DNA of 64,000 nucleotides from Oasisia sp. SBJ-2009 (Eukaryota; Annelida; Polychaeta; Sabellida; Siboglinidae), in the NCBI GenBank assembly GCA_964017155.1, contig OZ024861.1:29240733-29304732 (forward strand), written 5' to 3'. Both the position numbers and the translations under genes were made by a program. A model generated the notes under the pieces. It worked only from the letters and a program-made list of their open reading frames with translations, did not search any database and had not been told where the DNA came from. This document shows, in pieces, positions 1 through 11,031 of the stretch; within the stretch, counting starts at the first letter, position 1, and the number at the start of each line of letters is the position of its first letter.

Positions 1-1226
1 AGAGAGGTGCAGAACAAGTCAGCATGCCCAAAGGTTATGAAATAATGGCTTACTTTATTGTAGAATTCACAGAAATTGTATTAAACAGGAAAAGAAAACA
101 TTACTTGATAATACAGACAACGGTTTTATGTACAATTTAACATAAATTGTACATGGTGTGAAATTATATTACATAAACATAAAAATGTCCAACTGTCGCT
201 TCACAAAGAGAGATACAGAAAACGGTTTCCCGAGTATTCGTAAATGAAGTTTGTTAGATGTGAATTGGAACTATGTTGTGTGCCATCATCAAGTATTGGT
301 ATTCTTCTCACAGTCAGAGAAGATACAATCAGTTCATGGCTATTACCTGCAGGGCCCATAGCATGGTAAACCCATGGGGGTTATTGTTGCTTGGAAATCC
401 CCCAAACTGTCGGTTCTGCGTGATCGATGCAGTAAGATGTGGGGAGGACAATAGAAATGTCCAGCTTTTTCAGTGTTGCTTTTTAAACAAATTGTTTGAC
501 TTTTTCGTGAAAACGTTACTGCAGATGTGTGATCAAGTGTATGCACACCGCGTAGCCTCACCTTTAGCGGTGGCTTTCGTGTGGGAAATATTACCGCAAA
601 TCACGTCTGACCGACTAACAAATTATAAATGAGTGGAACACTGGTGGCTGGTGTACACCAGTCTGCATACAAACAGCTCCATTCTACGGAGATAGTTTTC
701 TTAGAGGTGTACGATGATATAACATGACTTTAATTTTTTAAATTTCTTTATAATAAACCTCTCCCCTTGCATGCACAACTTTGAAAATCATCAACACTAC
801 ATTTATGGAATAAATAATTGTTTATTTCCAGAGTCAGTCATGAATATACAAAATGTATTCCAGACAAACATAATACAGTTAACAATATACCAGTAACATC
901 ACTAGTAAAACTAGCAACAATGTTGACTCTCCAAATACAAATGAAAAAGGCGATTTCCCACAGTATTCGTATAAAGATAAATATTATGATGGAGCGTTGA
1001 ACAACTTTTACAATTACATTAATGCAAGTTATGTAAAATGCCTGCAACTGATCAGTGGTTCTTGGATCAGTAACAAAATGCATGTAATGCTATGAATCAT
1101 TAAACAGGTAAATATAAATTTAACCCATGGGAATTTTTAAATAAACTTGCTGTTCTTCTGAGGGTTCATAGATTAATAACTGAAAGCTCGAGGTGAAGGC
1201 ATCTGGGGGAATATTGACATGCCCAA
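1..1226. other. AT-rich non-coding stretch, nothing recognised
   Basis: I see no gene here. The longest open frame (273-632, plus, about 119 codons) and an overlapping minus frame (343-561) have no recognisable domain. Neither has a clear splice-site context, so I treat them as chance. A minus-strand AATAAA-like hexamer lies near position 55, which would suit the 3' end of an unseen minus-strand transcript, but nothing else supports this. Confidence 0.4.
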
Positions 1227-1228
1227 TA

Positions 1229-1347
1229 TACACACACGTACACGCACACGCGCACACGCACACGCACACGTGCACACACACACACACACTCACACATGCA
1301 CACACGTGCGCTCGCTCACTTGCTCACATGCGCACACATGCATACAC
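1229..1347. repeat. (CA)n-rich compound microsatellite
   Basis: An interrupted CA/CGCA/CATG dinucleotide tract runs from about 1229 to 1347. It produces histidine/threonine-rich and cysteine/valine-rich open frames on the two strands, which are artefacts of the repeat. Confidence 0.9.
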
Positions 1348-1726
1348 TCTCAGTTACATTTATAATAAGAGCACTATAATTATGTTTTTTCAACATACTA
1401 AAGACATATTTTGTCATGAATGTATTAATTGAATCCCAATGAATTATATTACTTTATGCCTAATAATAATTACTTTGATAAATGCTTAAGCAGTATTTTA
1501 TATGGAGAATCACACTGTCTGTACAAATAAACATCAAATATCTACTACAAATATTATCAATGCCTTGTTGATAAATTACAAAACAGCATTTGCTGCGTGG
1601 GACATAATACTATAATATTATACACATTATGATGTAAGGCAGACATTTGTTTGCAGCAAGCTTTTTGTGTGGAATGTGTGGACTGTGACGTCTGTCATGG
1701 AATGTTTTTGTATCACACTGAACGTT

Positions 1727-3010
1727 ACCTCACATGATAGTAACCTACAGGACAGTAACTCACATGATAGTAACCTACAGGACAGTAGCTCACATGATAG
1801 TAACCTACAGGACAGTAACTCACATGATAGTAACCTACAGGACAGTAGCTCACATGATAGTAATCGACAGGACAGTAGCTCGCATGATAGTAACCTATTG
1901 GACAGTAGCTAACATGATAGTAACCTACAAGACAGTAGCTCACATGATAGTAACCTACAGGACAGTAGCTCACATGAGAGTAACCTACAGGACAGTAGCT
2001 CACATGAGAGTAACCTATAAGACAGTAGCTCGAATAATAGTAACCTACTGGACATTAGCTAACATGATAGTAACCTGCTGTACATTAGCTAACATGATGG
2101 TAACCTACTGGACATTAGCTAACATGATGGTGACCTACTGGACATTAGCTAACATGATGGTGACCTACTGGACATTAGCTAAGATGATAGTAACCTACAT
2201 GACAGTAGCTAACATGATAGTAACCTATAAGGCAGTAGCTAACATGATAGTAACCTACATGACAGTAGCTAACATGATAGTAACCTATAAGGCAGTAGCT
2301 AACATGATAGCAACATACATGACAGTAGCTAACATGATAGTAACCTATAAGGCAGTAGCTAACATGATAGTAACCTACATGACAGTAACCTACAAGACAG
2401 TAGCTAACATGATTGTAACCTACAAGACAGTAGCTAACATGATAGTAACCTACATGACAGTAGCTAACATGATAGTAACCTACAAGACAGTAGCTAACAT
2501 GATAGTAACCTACAGGACAGTAGCTCACATAATAGTAACCTACAGGACAGTAGCTCACATAATAGTGACCTACAGGACAGTAGCTCACATGACAGTACCC
2601 TACTGGACATTAGCTGACATGACAGCAACTAATGAACATTAATTTGCATGACAGTGACCTACAAAGACATTAGCTGACCTGACAGTAACCTACAGGACAA
2701 TAGCTCACATGGCAGTACCCTTCTGGACATTAGCTCACATGACAGTACCCTACTGGACATTAGCTCACATGACAGTTCCCTATTGGACATTAGCTCACAT
2801 GACAGTTCCCTACTGGACATTAGCTCACATGACAGTTCCCTACTGGACATTAGCTCACATGACAGTACCCTACTGGACATTAGCTCACATGACAGTTCCC
2901 TACTGGACATTAGCTCACATGACAGTTCCCTACTGGACATTAGCTCACATGACAGTACCCTACAGGACATTAGCTCACAAGACAGTAACTAATGCACATT
3001 AACAAAGACA
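1727..3010. repeat. 30-bp minisatellite, two subfamilies
   Basis: About 43 tandem copies of a 30-bp unit. From 1727 to about 2590 the units read 'AGTAACCTACAGGACAGTAG' followed by a CTCACATGAT-type segment; variants with CTAACATGAT and CTATAAGG form local blocks. From about 2590 to 3010 a second subfamily with 'CAGTTCCCTACTGGACAT' takes over in the same 30-bp register. Because 30 is divisible by 3, long open frames with a 10-residue period appear on both strands. These are repeat artefacts. The array lies about 450 bp downstream of the GPCR stop codon. Confidence 0.95.
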
Positions 3011-3292
3011 TTAGCTGACATGTCAGTAACCCACTGGATCTTAGTTCGCTTGTCAGTGACACTGGGTGTATCAGTTCGAGGACAAGACAGTAAAGCATGT
3101 TATAACACATGTTCACAAATATAAATTAGATAATTATGTAAACATCAGTAATGAAGCATTGTGATTGGTAGTAACAGCAAAAGTTGAAACAGATGTATCT
3201 ATACACGTAGCACATAGAACCCATTCCATTGTTCAACCCTATGCCTTGTGCTACAGCCTCATACACTGTCTGGATTCATTGGTCAGTGCTGA

Positions 3293-3295
<3 letters not shown>

Positions 3296-3346
<51 letters not shown>
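3296..3346. repeat. (TA)n microsatellite
   Basis: About 25 uninterrupted TA dinucleotides, lying between the 30-bp minisatellite and the 3' end of the GPCR gene. Confidence 0.95.
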
Positions 3347-3348
<2 letters not shown>

Positions 3349-3461
3349 CATGTATGTAAATGTCAGTAATGAAACATTATATTTGGTGGTAATAAGACAC
3401 AATGATGCAGATATATCTGTGTATATACAACCTGACGCACTGTCCAGGAACTGGAGCAAGG

Positions 3462-4688
3462 TCACATAGTTGTCTCCTTGGCGGTACCCGCGAGCTTCTT
3501 CCGTTGTGTCTGATCGCTCGGGAAGTGTTCGTCAGCCACCAGATGGCGGTGTCGAGGGCTGGAGCAAGTCCGACAGAATAGCCGCCTGAGAATCTTGCGG
3601 AACCTGCGCCCGGTCAGTCCGTATATGAGGCAGTTGACCGACGAGTTAACGGTCAGCAGCATGTTGGTGACCGTGTTGTAGTAGTACACGTCCACTTTTA
3701 GTCCGGTAAACGCTTTCACCGTGACGAGCGTCCGAATGAGGAAGTCGGGCAGTTCGCATATGATGACGACGGTAACCATGGCGACTAGGATGATGGTGAT
3801 TGAGTCGTTCTTGCGGCTGCCTTTGGTCAGGATGGCCTGCTTCTGGCGTGCCCGCCGCAGGGTGAAGATGAGGCGCGTGTTGAGGACCGTGAGGGTGCCG
3901 AGAGGTAGGATCACGCGGAACAGGAAGTAGAGGATGGTCTTGTAGATGATGAAGTAGAGGCGGTTCTTGCGCAGCCAGCTGTGCATGGCGAACAGCTGCA
4001 TGGCCCGCGCGCAGAAGTTCGGCATCTCGACCGTGACGTGCTCGAAGAAGCGCGGCACGTTGTACACGACGGCGACCAGCATGATGCACACGGTTGCCTT
4101 CCTTGCTGTTGTTTTTGTGAAGTGCCACGTCTTGTCGAAGGGCTTGTGGATGGAGCAGTAGCGGTCAACCGTGATGAGCACCACGAGCCACACGGTCACG
4201 GTCTGAGCGATCGACGCGCATGGCCACACATACGGCTCCATGTACGGGTATACACGCTTGAGCTTGGGTATCCAGTCGGTGCACTCACACAGTGTCTTGA
4301 GCGTCTGCATGAAGAAGCATGACACCAGGTACATGTTGTCGGCGACGGCCAGAGCCTGGAGCAGGAAGGACACGGTCATGTTGAGGCAGTCCGTCTGCAG
4401 GACAACGATCACGAGAGTGTTCCCAACGAACCCCGCGACGCACAGCATCCCGACCATGAAGATATCGACAACGGTGCGGAACATGCAGTACTGCTTCAAC
4501 GCAACACAAATGCTGGGCTTCACGTGCGTGTAGTTCCAGCCGTTTGCCAGCCAGCTCATGTCTGGTTTGTCCAGACTGCTGTTGCCCAGGGGGTAGAGGA
4601 CGTCCGATTGGTCCAGCGAATAGTTCCAGGCAAGGTTCAGTGCATCGTCATCGCCCATGTCAAATGTTGGGATGTTGAACGCAGCCAT
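3462..4688 (-). CDS. Class A (rhodopsin-like) peptide GPCR, FMRFamide-receptor-like
   Basis: This is a plasma-membrane seven-helix receptor, probably for a neuropeptide coupled to heterotrimeric G proteins. The intronless coding region gives 408 aa. Visible features are an N-terminus of about 70 residues with three N-glycosylation sequons (NYS, NSS, NYT) and TM1 about 72-97 with the GN motif. They also include TM3 about 150-175 ending in DRY (175-177), a YNVPRFFE motif after TM4, TM5 about 245-271, TM6 about 296-318 with CELP in place of CWxP, and TM7 with NSSVNxxIY (348-356). A basic helix 8 and a tail of about 45 aa follow. One cysteine before TM3 and one in loop 2 could pair. The VWPxASIAQT and YNxPRFFE signatures resemble invertebrate FMRFamide receptors; the ligand is inferred from family only. 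I chose the ATG at 4688-4686 (AAGATGG, strong context). An ATG nine codons upstream lies across a likely splice acceptor (TTTCCAG, 4709-4703) and would be intronic. Confidence 0.88.
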   Translation of the reverse strand: MAAFNIPTFDMGDDDALNLAWNYSLDQSDVLYPLGNSSLDKPDMSWLANGWNYTHVKPSICVALKQYCMFRTVVDIFMVGMLCVAGFVGNTLVIVVLQTDCLNMTVSFLLQALAVADNMYLVSCFFMQTLKTLCECTDWIPKLKRVYPYMEPYVWPCASIAQTVTVWLVVLITVDRYCSIHKPFDKTWHFTKTTARKATVCIMLVAVVYNVPRFFEHVTVEMPNFCARAMQLFAMHSWLRKNRLYFIIYKTILYFLFRVILPLGTLTVLNTRLIFTLRRARQKQAILTKGSRKNDSITIILVAMVTVVIICELPDFLIRTLVTVKAFTGLKVDVYYYNTVTNMLLTVNSSVNCLIYGLTGRRFRKILRRLFCRTCSSPRHRHLVADEHFPSDQTQRKKLAGTAKETTM

Positions 4689-4702
4689 CTTGTGCCAGAC
4701 AC

Positions 4703-4709
4703 CTGGAAA
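4703..4709 (-). promoter_or_regulatory. Probable 3' splice site in the GPCR 5' UTR
   Basis: On the minus strand TTTCCAG is followed by GTGTCTGGCACAAG and then the chosen start codon. A T-rich run precedes it. This would place a non-coding 5' exon upstream at higher coordinates and the whole coding sequence in one exon, a common layout for invertebrate peptide GPCRs. The upstream exon is not identified. Confidence 0.5.
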
Positions 4710-4715
4710 CATCAC

Positions 4716-5812
4716 ATCAGGAACGGTTTAGTTGTGTTGATCATTGTGCTCAATAACGGACACCAGTGCAGGTTTCAGTGCAAAGCTATATTTATGGCAT
4801 GCTTGTTTCATAGACCGCTAATTGTGGTAATCATAATTTGTGACCAATGGGTGATATAAATTCCTGTGATTATTGGCCTGTTGTTATGGTAATTATATGC
4901 TGCAGTTATGGCAGCAAATGAAATAAACAGCCGCGCATGTGGTAATATTAGAAGATTGTTATATAAAACCACGGCAGTATTTATTCAGTAATAAACGTGG
5001 CATGAATACTCTGCGGGTGAAGCCCGATGCAGGTGCAACCATGTGTCAGAAACTGAAAGCATTCACCCAGGCCCCAATTATTGCATCAATTATAGTTGAC
5101 ACATACAGGATACACTGACCACTCTAGGTACATATACAGTTACATGTGTGAATGGTCTGGGCAGTGTGTAGTGGACTGAACAAGATTATTCAGATGACAG
5201 AGCAGCTGCTAGTTGATTTGGTTCTCCGTGTGAAGAGTCTTGAGTCCTAATCACATTTTCCAACAAAGAACAGTGGAATCATATTCCTGATTGAGTCCTG
5301 GTTGACTTGTAAGTCGTAGCAACATGTAATATCAACCACAGAAAGTGGAGGGCATGATGTGAACTCATCAGGTTTCATCCCTGTGCTGTATGTATTCAGT
5401 GTTCAGTATGGTTTAATCGACGCCTGCTGTTAGCTGGCACTGTATGCAATGCCTTCAGGGTCCATTCACATCATTCAGTGATACACTCGTTTCCTGAATC
5501 TCAGGTCTTATGTTGTGAACTGATGAAATATCAGCCATCTCCCTTGAAATGTCATAAGGTGGGGATGATCAATAGTTTATCACTTGTGAATTGTGTGGAG
5601 CATATCATTTAACATATGCAGAGCATATTAAATTATTCTGTGAATCATGCAGAATGTATGATATTACGGTATGGAAACACAACTGTAAATGGCAAACATT
5701 TTCATTAGCATATTTTATTTTACTTTTGAAGGGGAGGGAGAGACACAGGGTGGGAGAATGAGGGGGGGAGAAAGACGGATAGAAAGAGGGAGAGACAAGG
5801 AAGACACATTAC
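4716..5812. other. Upstream/intronic region of the GPCR, nothing recognised
   Basis: I find no supported coding region, RNA gene or strong repeat here. It probably holds the 5' intron and upstream region of the minus-strand GPCR. A GA-rich run develops toward its right end (5720-5812). Confidence 0.4.
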
Positions 5813-5947
5813 TGAGAAAGAGAGAGAGAGAGAGAGACGGGACGGACGGACGGACGGACGGACGGACGGACGGACGGACGGACGGACGGACGGACGGACG
5901 GACGGACGGACGGACGGACGGACGGACGGACGGACGGACGGACGGAC
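5813..5947. repeat. (GA)n followed by (GGAC)n microsatellite
   Basis: A short GA tract (5813-5837) runs directly into about 28 uninterrupted GGAC tetranucleotides (5838-5947). The long array yields arginine/threonine/aspartate or proline/serine/valine open frames that are not genes. Confidence 0.97.
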
Positions 5948-6674
5948 CCTAGTATCATAGTAAGATGTAAATATTGCCCTTGTATATGATACCAAAGGTT
6001 CTGTGATGCTCATAACATCAAAATGTACCCTTGGGTTTGGACAAAAACAGTGTGTCACATTATATTGATTTAATCATCCCTAGAGTTGTGAAGTGAATCT
6101 TTGATGTCTACACGACAGCCTAGAGCATGATATATTCTGTAAAGGCGATGATGTTAATTGCCCAGGAGATACATACAATTAGGAAGCAGTCTCATAAAAT
6201 ATGCCTTTTCTGCATGATGCAGTTTTATTGGATCACAGAACAAGTTTCTTGTTGTGCGTTAGCCATAGAAATGAGCAGAAAATGTTCAACTACTGATCCC
6301 TTCGCACTGGCGAGACAGAACAGCCATTTCTGATCAGACCAATTACTGTGTTATCAAATTGATCATATCTTCAAAGAACTGAAGTAATCACAAATCAGCC
6401 ACAGCTAATATTGATAAATTTAGTCAACTGATGAATCATTCATCTCGACCGCAATCAAATGTGACACGTCGCATTCTTTTTATACCACCTGAACATGTGA
6501 ATGAACTTAAACGCGTCACGCCTTCTACAGATGGATCAATGAAAAAGACCTTGCTGTCATCTGTGAATGTAAAAACAGAATTGTTGATCACGTGCATTTA
6601 TGTTGTTTGTTTTATCCAAATACTGGTTGTATAAATATGTATATCAGAACAGGGCATTTTAATTGGCCTTCATC
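5948..6674. other. Non-coding stretch, nothing recognised
   Basis: Two short plus-strand open frames (6127-6333, 6431-6634) lie here without domain signatures or splice context. I see no RNA gene and no strong repeat. Confidence 0.4.
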
Positions 6675-6941
<267 letters not shown>

Positions 6942-7120
6942 ATGTTTACTGCTAGTTTAATATTACCAGCTATATTCTAGCTGGACAACTGAGTACTGTA
7001 GTGACATCATGTGAATATGTCATGTGAATTATGAAGCCACGGAAGTTTAGTAACCCAATAAGGGTATATCTCACAAATACATTAACATGCACATTAACAG
7101 TGCATATATGAAACTGTAGC

Positions 7121-7250
7121 ATGAAATCCATGAAATCCATGAAATCCATGAAATCCATGAAATCCATGAAATCCATGAAATCCATGAAATCCATGAAATC
7201 CATGAAATCCATGAAATCCATGAAATCCATGAAATCCATGAAATCCATGA
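7121..7250. repeat. 9-bp tandem array (ATGAAATCC)n
   Basis: About 14 near-perfect copies of ATGAAATCC. On the minus strand the array reads as a Met-Asp-Phe tripeptide repeat; this is a consequence of the 9-bp period and not evidence of a protein. Confidence 0.97.
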
Positions 7251-7921
7251 AACCTTTCACGGTGGGTCTAATTCACAAGTGTGGCTTGTCTTGAACCAAT
7301 ACAAGACACATGTCCACTCAAGTGCAGACATGTGTCTCTGAGACAGCCTCTGTCCACACCCTCCACACCAGATACTTTGATGAGACGTCCTGGCCGGCCT
7401 CACCCACTGTGGATGACAACTGTATCACATGAGTCAATGGCAATCTTCCTCATAACTGGCACTGAACATGATCTCATAAACTGACATGTCCATCTGTTGC
7501 AGTCACAGTGACAAGGCCTTCTTTATATAGCAATGTTTATCAGTCGGGCAGCTGCCGCTAGCACATACAGTGGGCAGCGACACGTTTCAGGTATCCATGT
7601 CCAGTTCGCCAACTTGATGATGATGATTTTGAATTCCATATTTAGCATTGCACTACGGCTCTACCGTTGTTATCCTGGACATTTTGTTCGTGTGACGAAT
7701 CCAACACCTCCAGTAATCAGTAAGACACCAGTTAGAAGACACTTAAATGTCACCGGAGGTCCGCTGTAGCAGATGAAATTGCGTACATAACCTGCTAATC
7801 ACCTCAGAGTCGTTTTTGGCCGAAAAGGGCGCTGTAAAAACGTACATGTTACTACCGCTACCCAATTAAATTTCCATAACCTTTTATTGTTTTCAGGAAA
7901 AGTTTTTAATGCCATATGTGA
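7251..7921. other. Non-coding stretch, nothing recognised
   Basis: Short open frames at 7281-7484 and 7533-7769 have no recognisable content. No RNA gene or repeat was seen. Confidence 0.4.
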
Positions 7922-8005
7922 GATCGATAGTTTAGTGGTTAAAGCAACCGACTGACTGACAATTTCACTCGTTGAAGATATGACTCCAACTGCTGTCAAT
8001 GAAAA
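7922..8005 (+). mobile_element. Degenerate tRNA-derived SINE head
   Basis: The segment GATAGTTTAGTGGTTAAAGC has the pattern of a tRNA A box region. About 40 bp later GATATGACTCC resembles a decayed B box (consensus GGTTCGANTCC). Spacing is right for an internal RNA polymerase III promoter. No clear 3' domain or tail follows, so this is probably an old fragment. Confidence 0.45.
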
Positions 8006-9084
8006 GCCTGGCCAATTTCATTCTTCCAGGTATAATAATTATTTAATATGAAGTAAAATATAAAATAAAACTGTTTGGCAATGCTTACAACAGTTGATTA
8101 ATAAACTAAAGAATAAATATAACTATACAAACATAATAAATAAAAATACCTAATACTGAATTTGATAAAATATATGTAAGACATAAAGTGCATCTGGCAG
8201 TTAAATAACAAAATAGTACTAGTTAGGAGTTGCATTCAAATATGAATTAATATTGAAAAAATATTTTTGCTTGTGTCTTCTTACTTAATCTTCGTGCCAA
8301 CTGGAACACAGGGCAGAACATCTATGTCTCTTGAGAAAGGCTAAAGAGAAAGCCTGGCAGCCCTTTATAATGGATGTCTAATGCTTAGAATTGCAGAGCA
8401 AGGCTGAATGTTAATGACATGATATTTCCATGTCCAGACAATTGCTGGACTTCTAAGCAGTTCCACTATGATGTGTTGCCGTGACGCAGGTGGGTTTGCA
8501 CTAAGAACTTATCGGTTTACTGCCAGCCAAGCCACGAAATGTGCTTCAGGCAGTTTGGTTTACGATGTACCTAGAATACAGCCGTGTGAAATGTGCTTGC
8601 CAAAAGCAGTTATGTTTGCACTAATGTTATCCATGAAATCCCAGTCAGCAGAAAATCAAGGCTGGAAATTTTACTTTTGGTTTTAAGAAATGAAGCCATT
8701 GGATTAAAGTCCAATTTTTCCATACGGTAATACCCTGGTAACTGTCACATCTGAAATAATAATTTTGATGTCACAATACAGGTTTTAAAGATAAAAGGTT
8801 TGAAATGGTTTACTTTCCCCGACATTTATATCCATCATTTTTAGAGATGGCAGTTGTCATAAACAGTCAGCAATAATAAGGTCACTTTTATATTGAGCCT
8901 AAATCCTTCGAAACCAAGTTCAGAGGTGCACAAAGACAACAGGGTTTGTCAGTCAATAAATATTCCAGTTGTCCACAGATTGATTGAAAAGTCAGTGAGC
9001 TATGGCGTACATGCATAGGTTATAAAGATACATTTAAAAATTATGGAGGAATTGTGCAACATTTTTGAACTGATCTAACACTTA
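8006..9084. other. AT-rich non-coding stretch
   Basis: Very AT-rich from 8030 to 8300. The one open frame of note (8468-8686, plus) is not recognised. I see no other feature. Confidence 0.4.
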
Positions 9085-9170
9085 GAGGAGCGTGCTCCAC
9101 AGAGTCACGGGTAGAGCAGTACACAGAAGGTGCTAGTTCCTGTGTCAGTATTGACTCCAAAATCAAAATG
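9085..9170 (+). mobile_element. Possible second degenerate SINE head
   Basis: ACGGGTAGAGCA resembles the end of a tRNA A box and AGTATTGACTCC a decayed B box at suitable spacing. It ends close to the LINE fragment at 9197. Weak evidence. Confidence 0.3.
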
Positions 9171-9189
9171 TAAGTAAGCATGAGATGGT

Positions 9190-9392
9190 CAAAGACTTAA
9201 GAAGTGGGATAGAATGAGTAAACATGGACACCGAGGCTCAATCCTTTCTGAACCCGTTGTACTTTTGTGATATCCTTAAGTGCAATATTGTGAAAATGCG
9301 AATTACAATAATCCAGGTCTACTAATAGCATAGCGCGTTGATTTATATGTATAGTTTGTGATATATTTCGATTACAAATACTTGACAACAGA
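9190..9392 (-). pseudogene. LINE (non-LTR retrotransposon) reverse-transcriptase fragment
   Basis: A minus-strand frame of 63 codons contains the run LDYCNSHFHNIALKDITKVQ followed by RVQ. This matches the conserved block (LDYCNSLL...LQRVQN) just after the RT catalytic core in CR1/L2-like LINEs. The frame then goes out of register and no other RT motif was seen nearby, so it is a short dead fragment. Clade assignment is tentative. Confidence 0.6.
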
Positions 9393-9436
9393 TGGCACCT
9401 CTAATTTAAACATATCCCTCCTATATAAACATGTCT

Positions 9437-9842
9437 GAAGAACTACATCTAGAACCATAATGTTGGCGCCACTTTGCAAATGGCAGGCAAATGAATGTTG
9501 GTAAAGGTCATGTCATATATTTGAAATTGTAATAATAATTGTAATTACGCAAGCCACAATTCGTAAACCTATGTGTAGGTTGTTCATCAACGATTTCAAA
9601 TATATGACACGACCTTCACCAACATTGATTTTTATCAGCCTTTTGTAAAGATGGCGCCATAAATATATCATCCCAATATCGTAAGAACTACATCACCTAA
9701 GAGCCACAAAGGTAATATCAAAATATAGATTTCCACATGCAGCTATATAAAATATATTACTTTTGGTGATCACTGACATTCACACACCCACTGTGTGTTG
9801 TATTTTTACATCAATGTCATGGTCCTAGTAGATGTAGTTCTT
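9437..9842. mobile_element. MITE-like foldback element with terminal inverted repeats
   Basis: The termini are inverted: AGAACTACATCTAG at about 9439-9452 and CTAGTAGATGTAGTTCT at 9825-9841. Inside is a longer imperfect inverted pair (about 9460-9530 with 9590-9662), both arms carrying GGCGCCA and a shared ATATATTTGAAAT core. There is no coding capacity. The size (about 400 bp) and structure fit a non-autonomous DNA element. No clear target-site duplication was seen. Confidence 0.55.
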
Positions 9843-10798
9843 TAAATATACCAGGTACTCATATAGAGATATATGAATTTTATAATGAACACCATCTGTT
9901 GTTATATATGTGAAATCATTGATCACAAACTATGCATACAGTTCATGGGTCTATGTGACAACTGGTCAGATATTGTGGTATTGGTTTTGACAACCGCCAT
10001 CTTTAAAAATGGTGGGTTTGAACATTGGAGGTGGAATATAAAATATTTCAAATTGTTCCCTTTTCCACCCTTTTACAATGATGATTTTTCGGATAACAGT
10101 TATTATCATAAAATGTGGAAATTGGATTTGATGGCCATTTTAAAATCAATGGCTGTCATTTCTTAAAAACCCCAAAAATGAAATTGTCACCTTTGATTCT
10201 CTGTTAGGACATAGATGACACTTATGTAGATAATTAGCTTACCTGACAAATTTCATCAGATCAAATGGTACACAAAGCTAATTCCTATTTTAGAATTTTG
10301 CTTTTTATACTAGTACGGATAAAGACAAAGACAAGGGACCTTTGTAAGAGAAATGTGTTGGTTCATTGCCAGTCCACTGCTGTGTAGTCTTCACACCTTA
10401 TGCTCTTGCAGATTAGATCTTTTAATATTAATTTCTCCAGTATGGATGTGCAAGTTAGGTTTGCCAGTGGCACAGAGTGTGAAATTAAGTTATTACGGTA
10501 GACATATCACGTTATTGTATTCTTTGTATCCTAGAGTCAGTAAGCCCCTAGTCATAATTAAAATCCTTAAGTATTTCCAGTGATTTGGCATCAGATTCAG
10601 ATATTAATTAGCACCGTTAATAGTCTGTGTTTTTTGTACGTGTGGTGTATAATGTGTCACTTGTCACTAAAGGGTGCTACAGTGACCACTTCTGTTCTAA
10701 GAGTCTCCTATTTCACAGTAACTGTTTGCTTTCATTTTCTTGCAAAATGTTATAGCATACATGTTTTATATTCTATTTTTGCTAATATTACACACACC
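9843..10798. other. Non-coding stretch, nothing recognised
   Basis: Open frames at 9873-10166 and 10353-10583 (plus) show no domain. Short inverted patches around 9990-10160 (ATGG...CCAT) may be the remains of another small element but are too weak to define. Confidence 0.35.
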
Positions 10799-11031
10799 AT
10801 GCATGCACGCATGCGCGCATGCATGCACACACGCACGCACATGCACCACACCGCACGCGCACACACACACACAATCACACCACACGCACGCACGCACGCA
10901 CGCATGCACGCACGCACGCACGCACGCACGCACCCATGCACACACAATCACACACCCACACACAAACACACAGACACGCACAAACGCACGCGCACGCACA
11001 CGCACATGCACACGCACAAAATATCCACATA
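10799..11031. repeat. (CA)n/(CGCA)n compound microsatellite
   Basis: About 230 bp of CA, CGCA and CATG units. All long frames across it (His/Thr/Arg-rich one way, Cys/Val/Ala/Arg-rich the other) are artefacts. Confidence 0.95.

Noticed and set aside
1734..2642. 302-codon open frame with 10-residue repeats
   Set aside because: Direct product of a 30-bp tandem array; the opposite strand is open in the same way, with no splice site, start context or homology.
1727..3010. CRISPR array
   Set aside because: Units are contiguous without unique spacers and the genome is animal; the same applies to all other arrays here.
3646..4533. Frames overlapping the GPCR on both strands
   Set aside because: Shadows of the GC-rich GPCR coding sequence; none has a domain.
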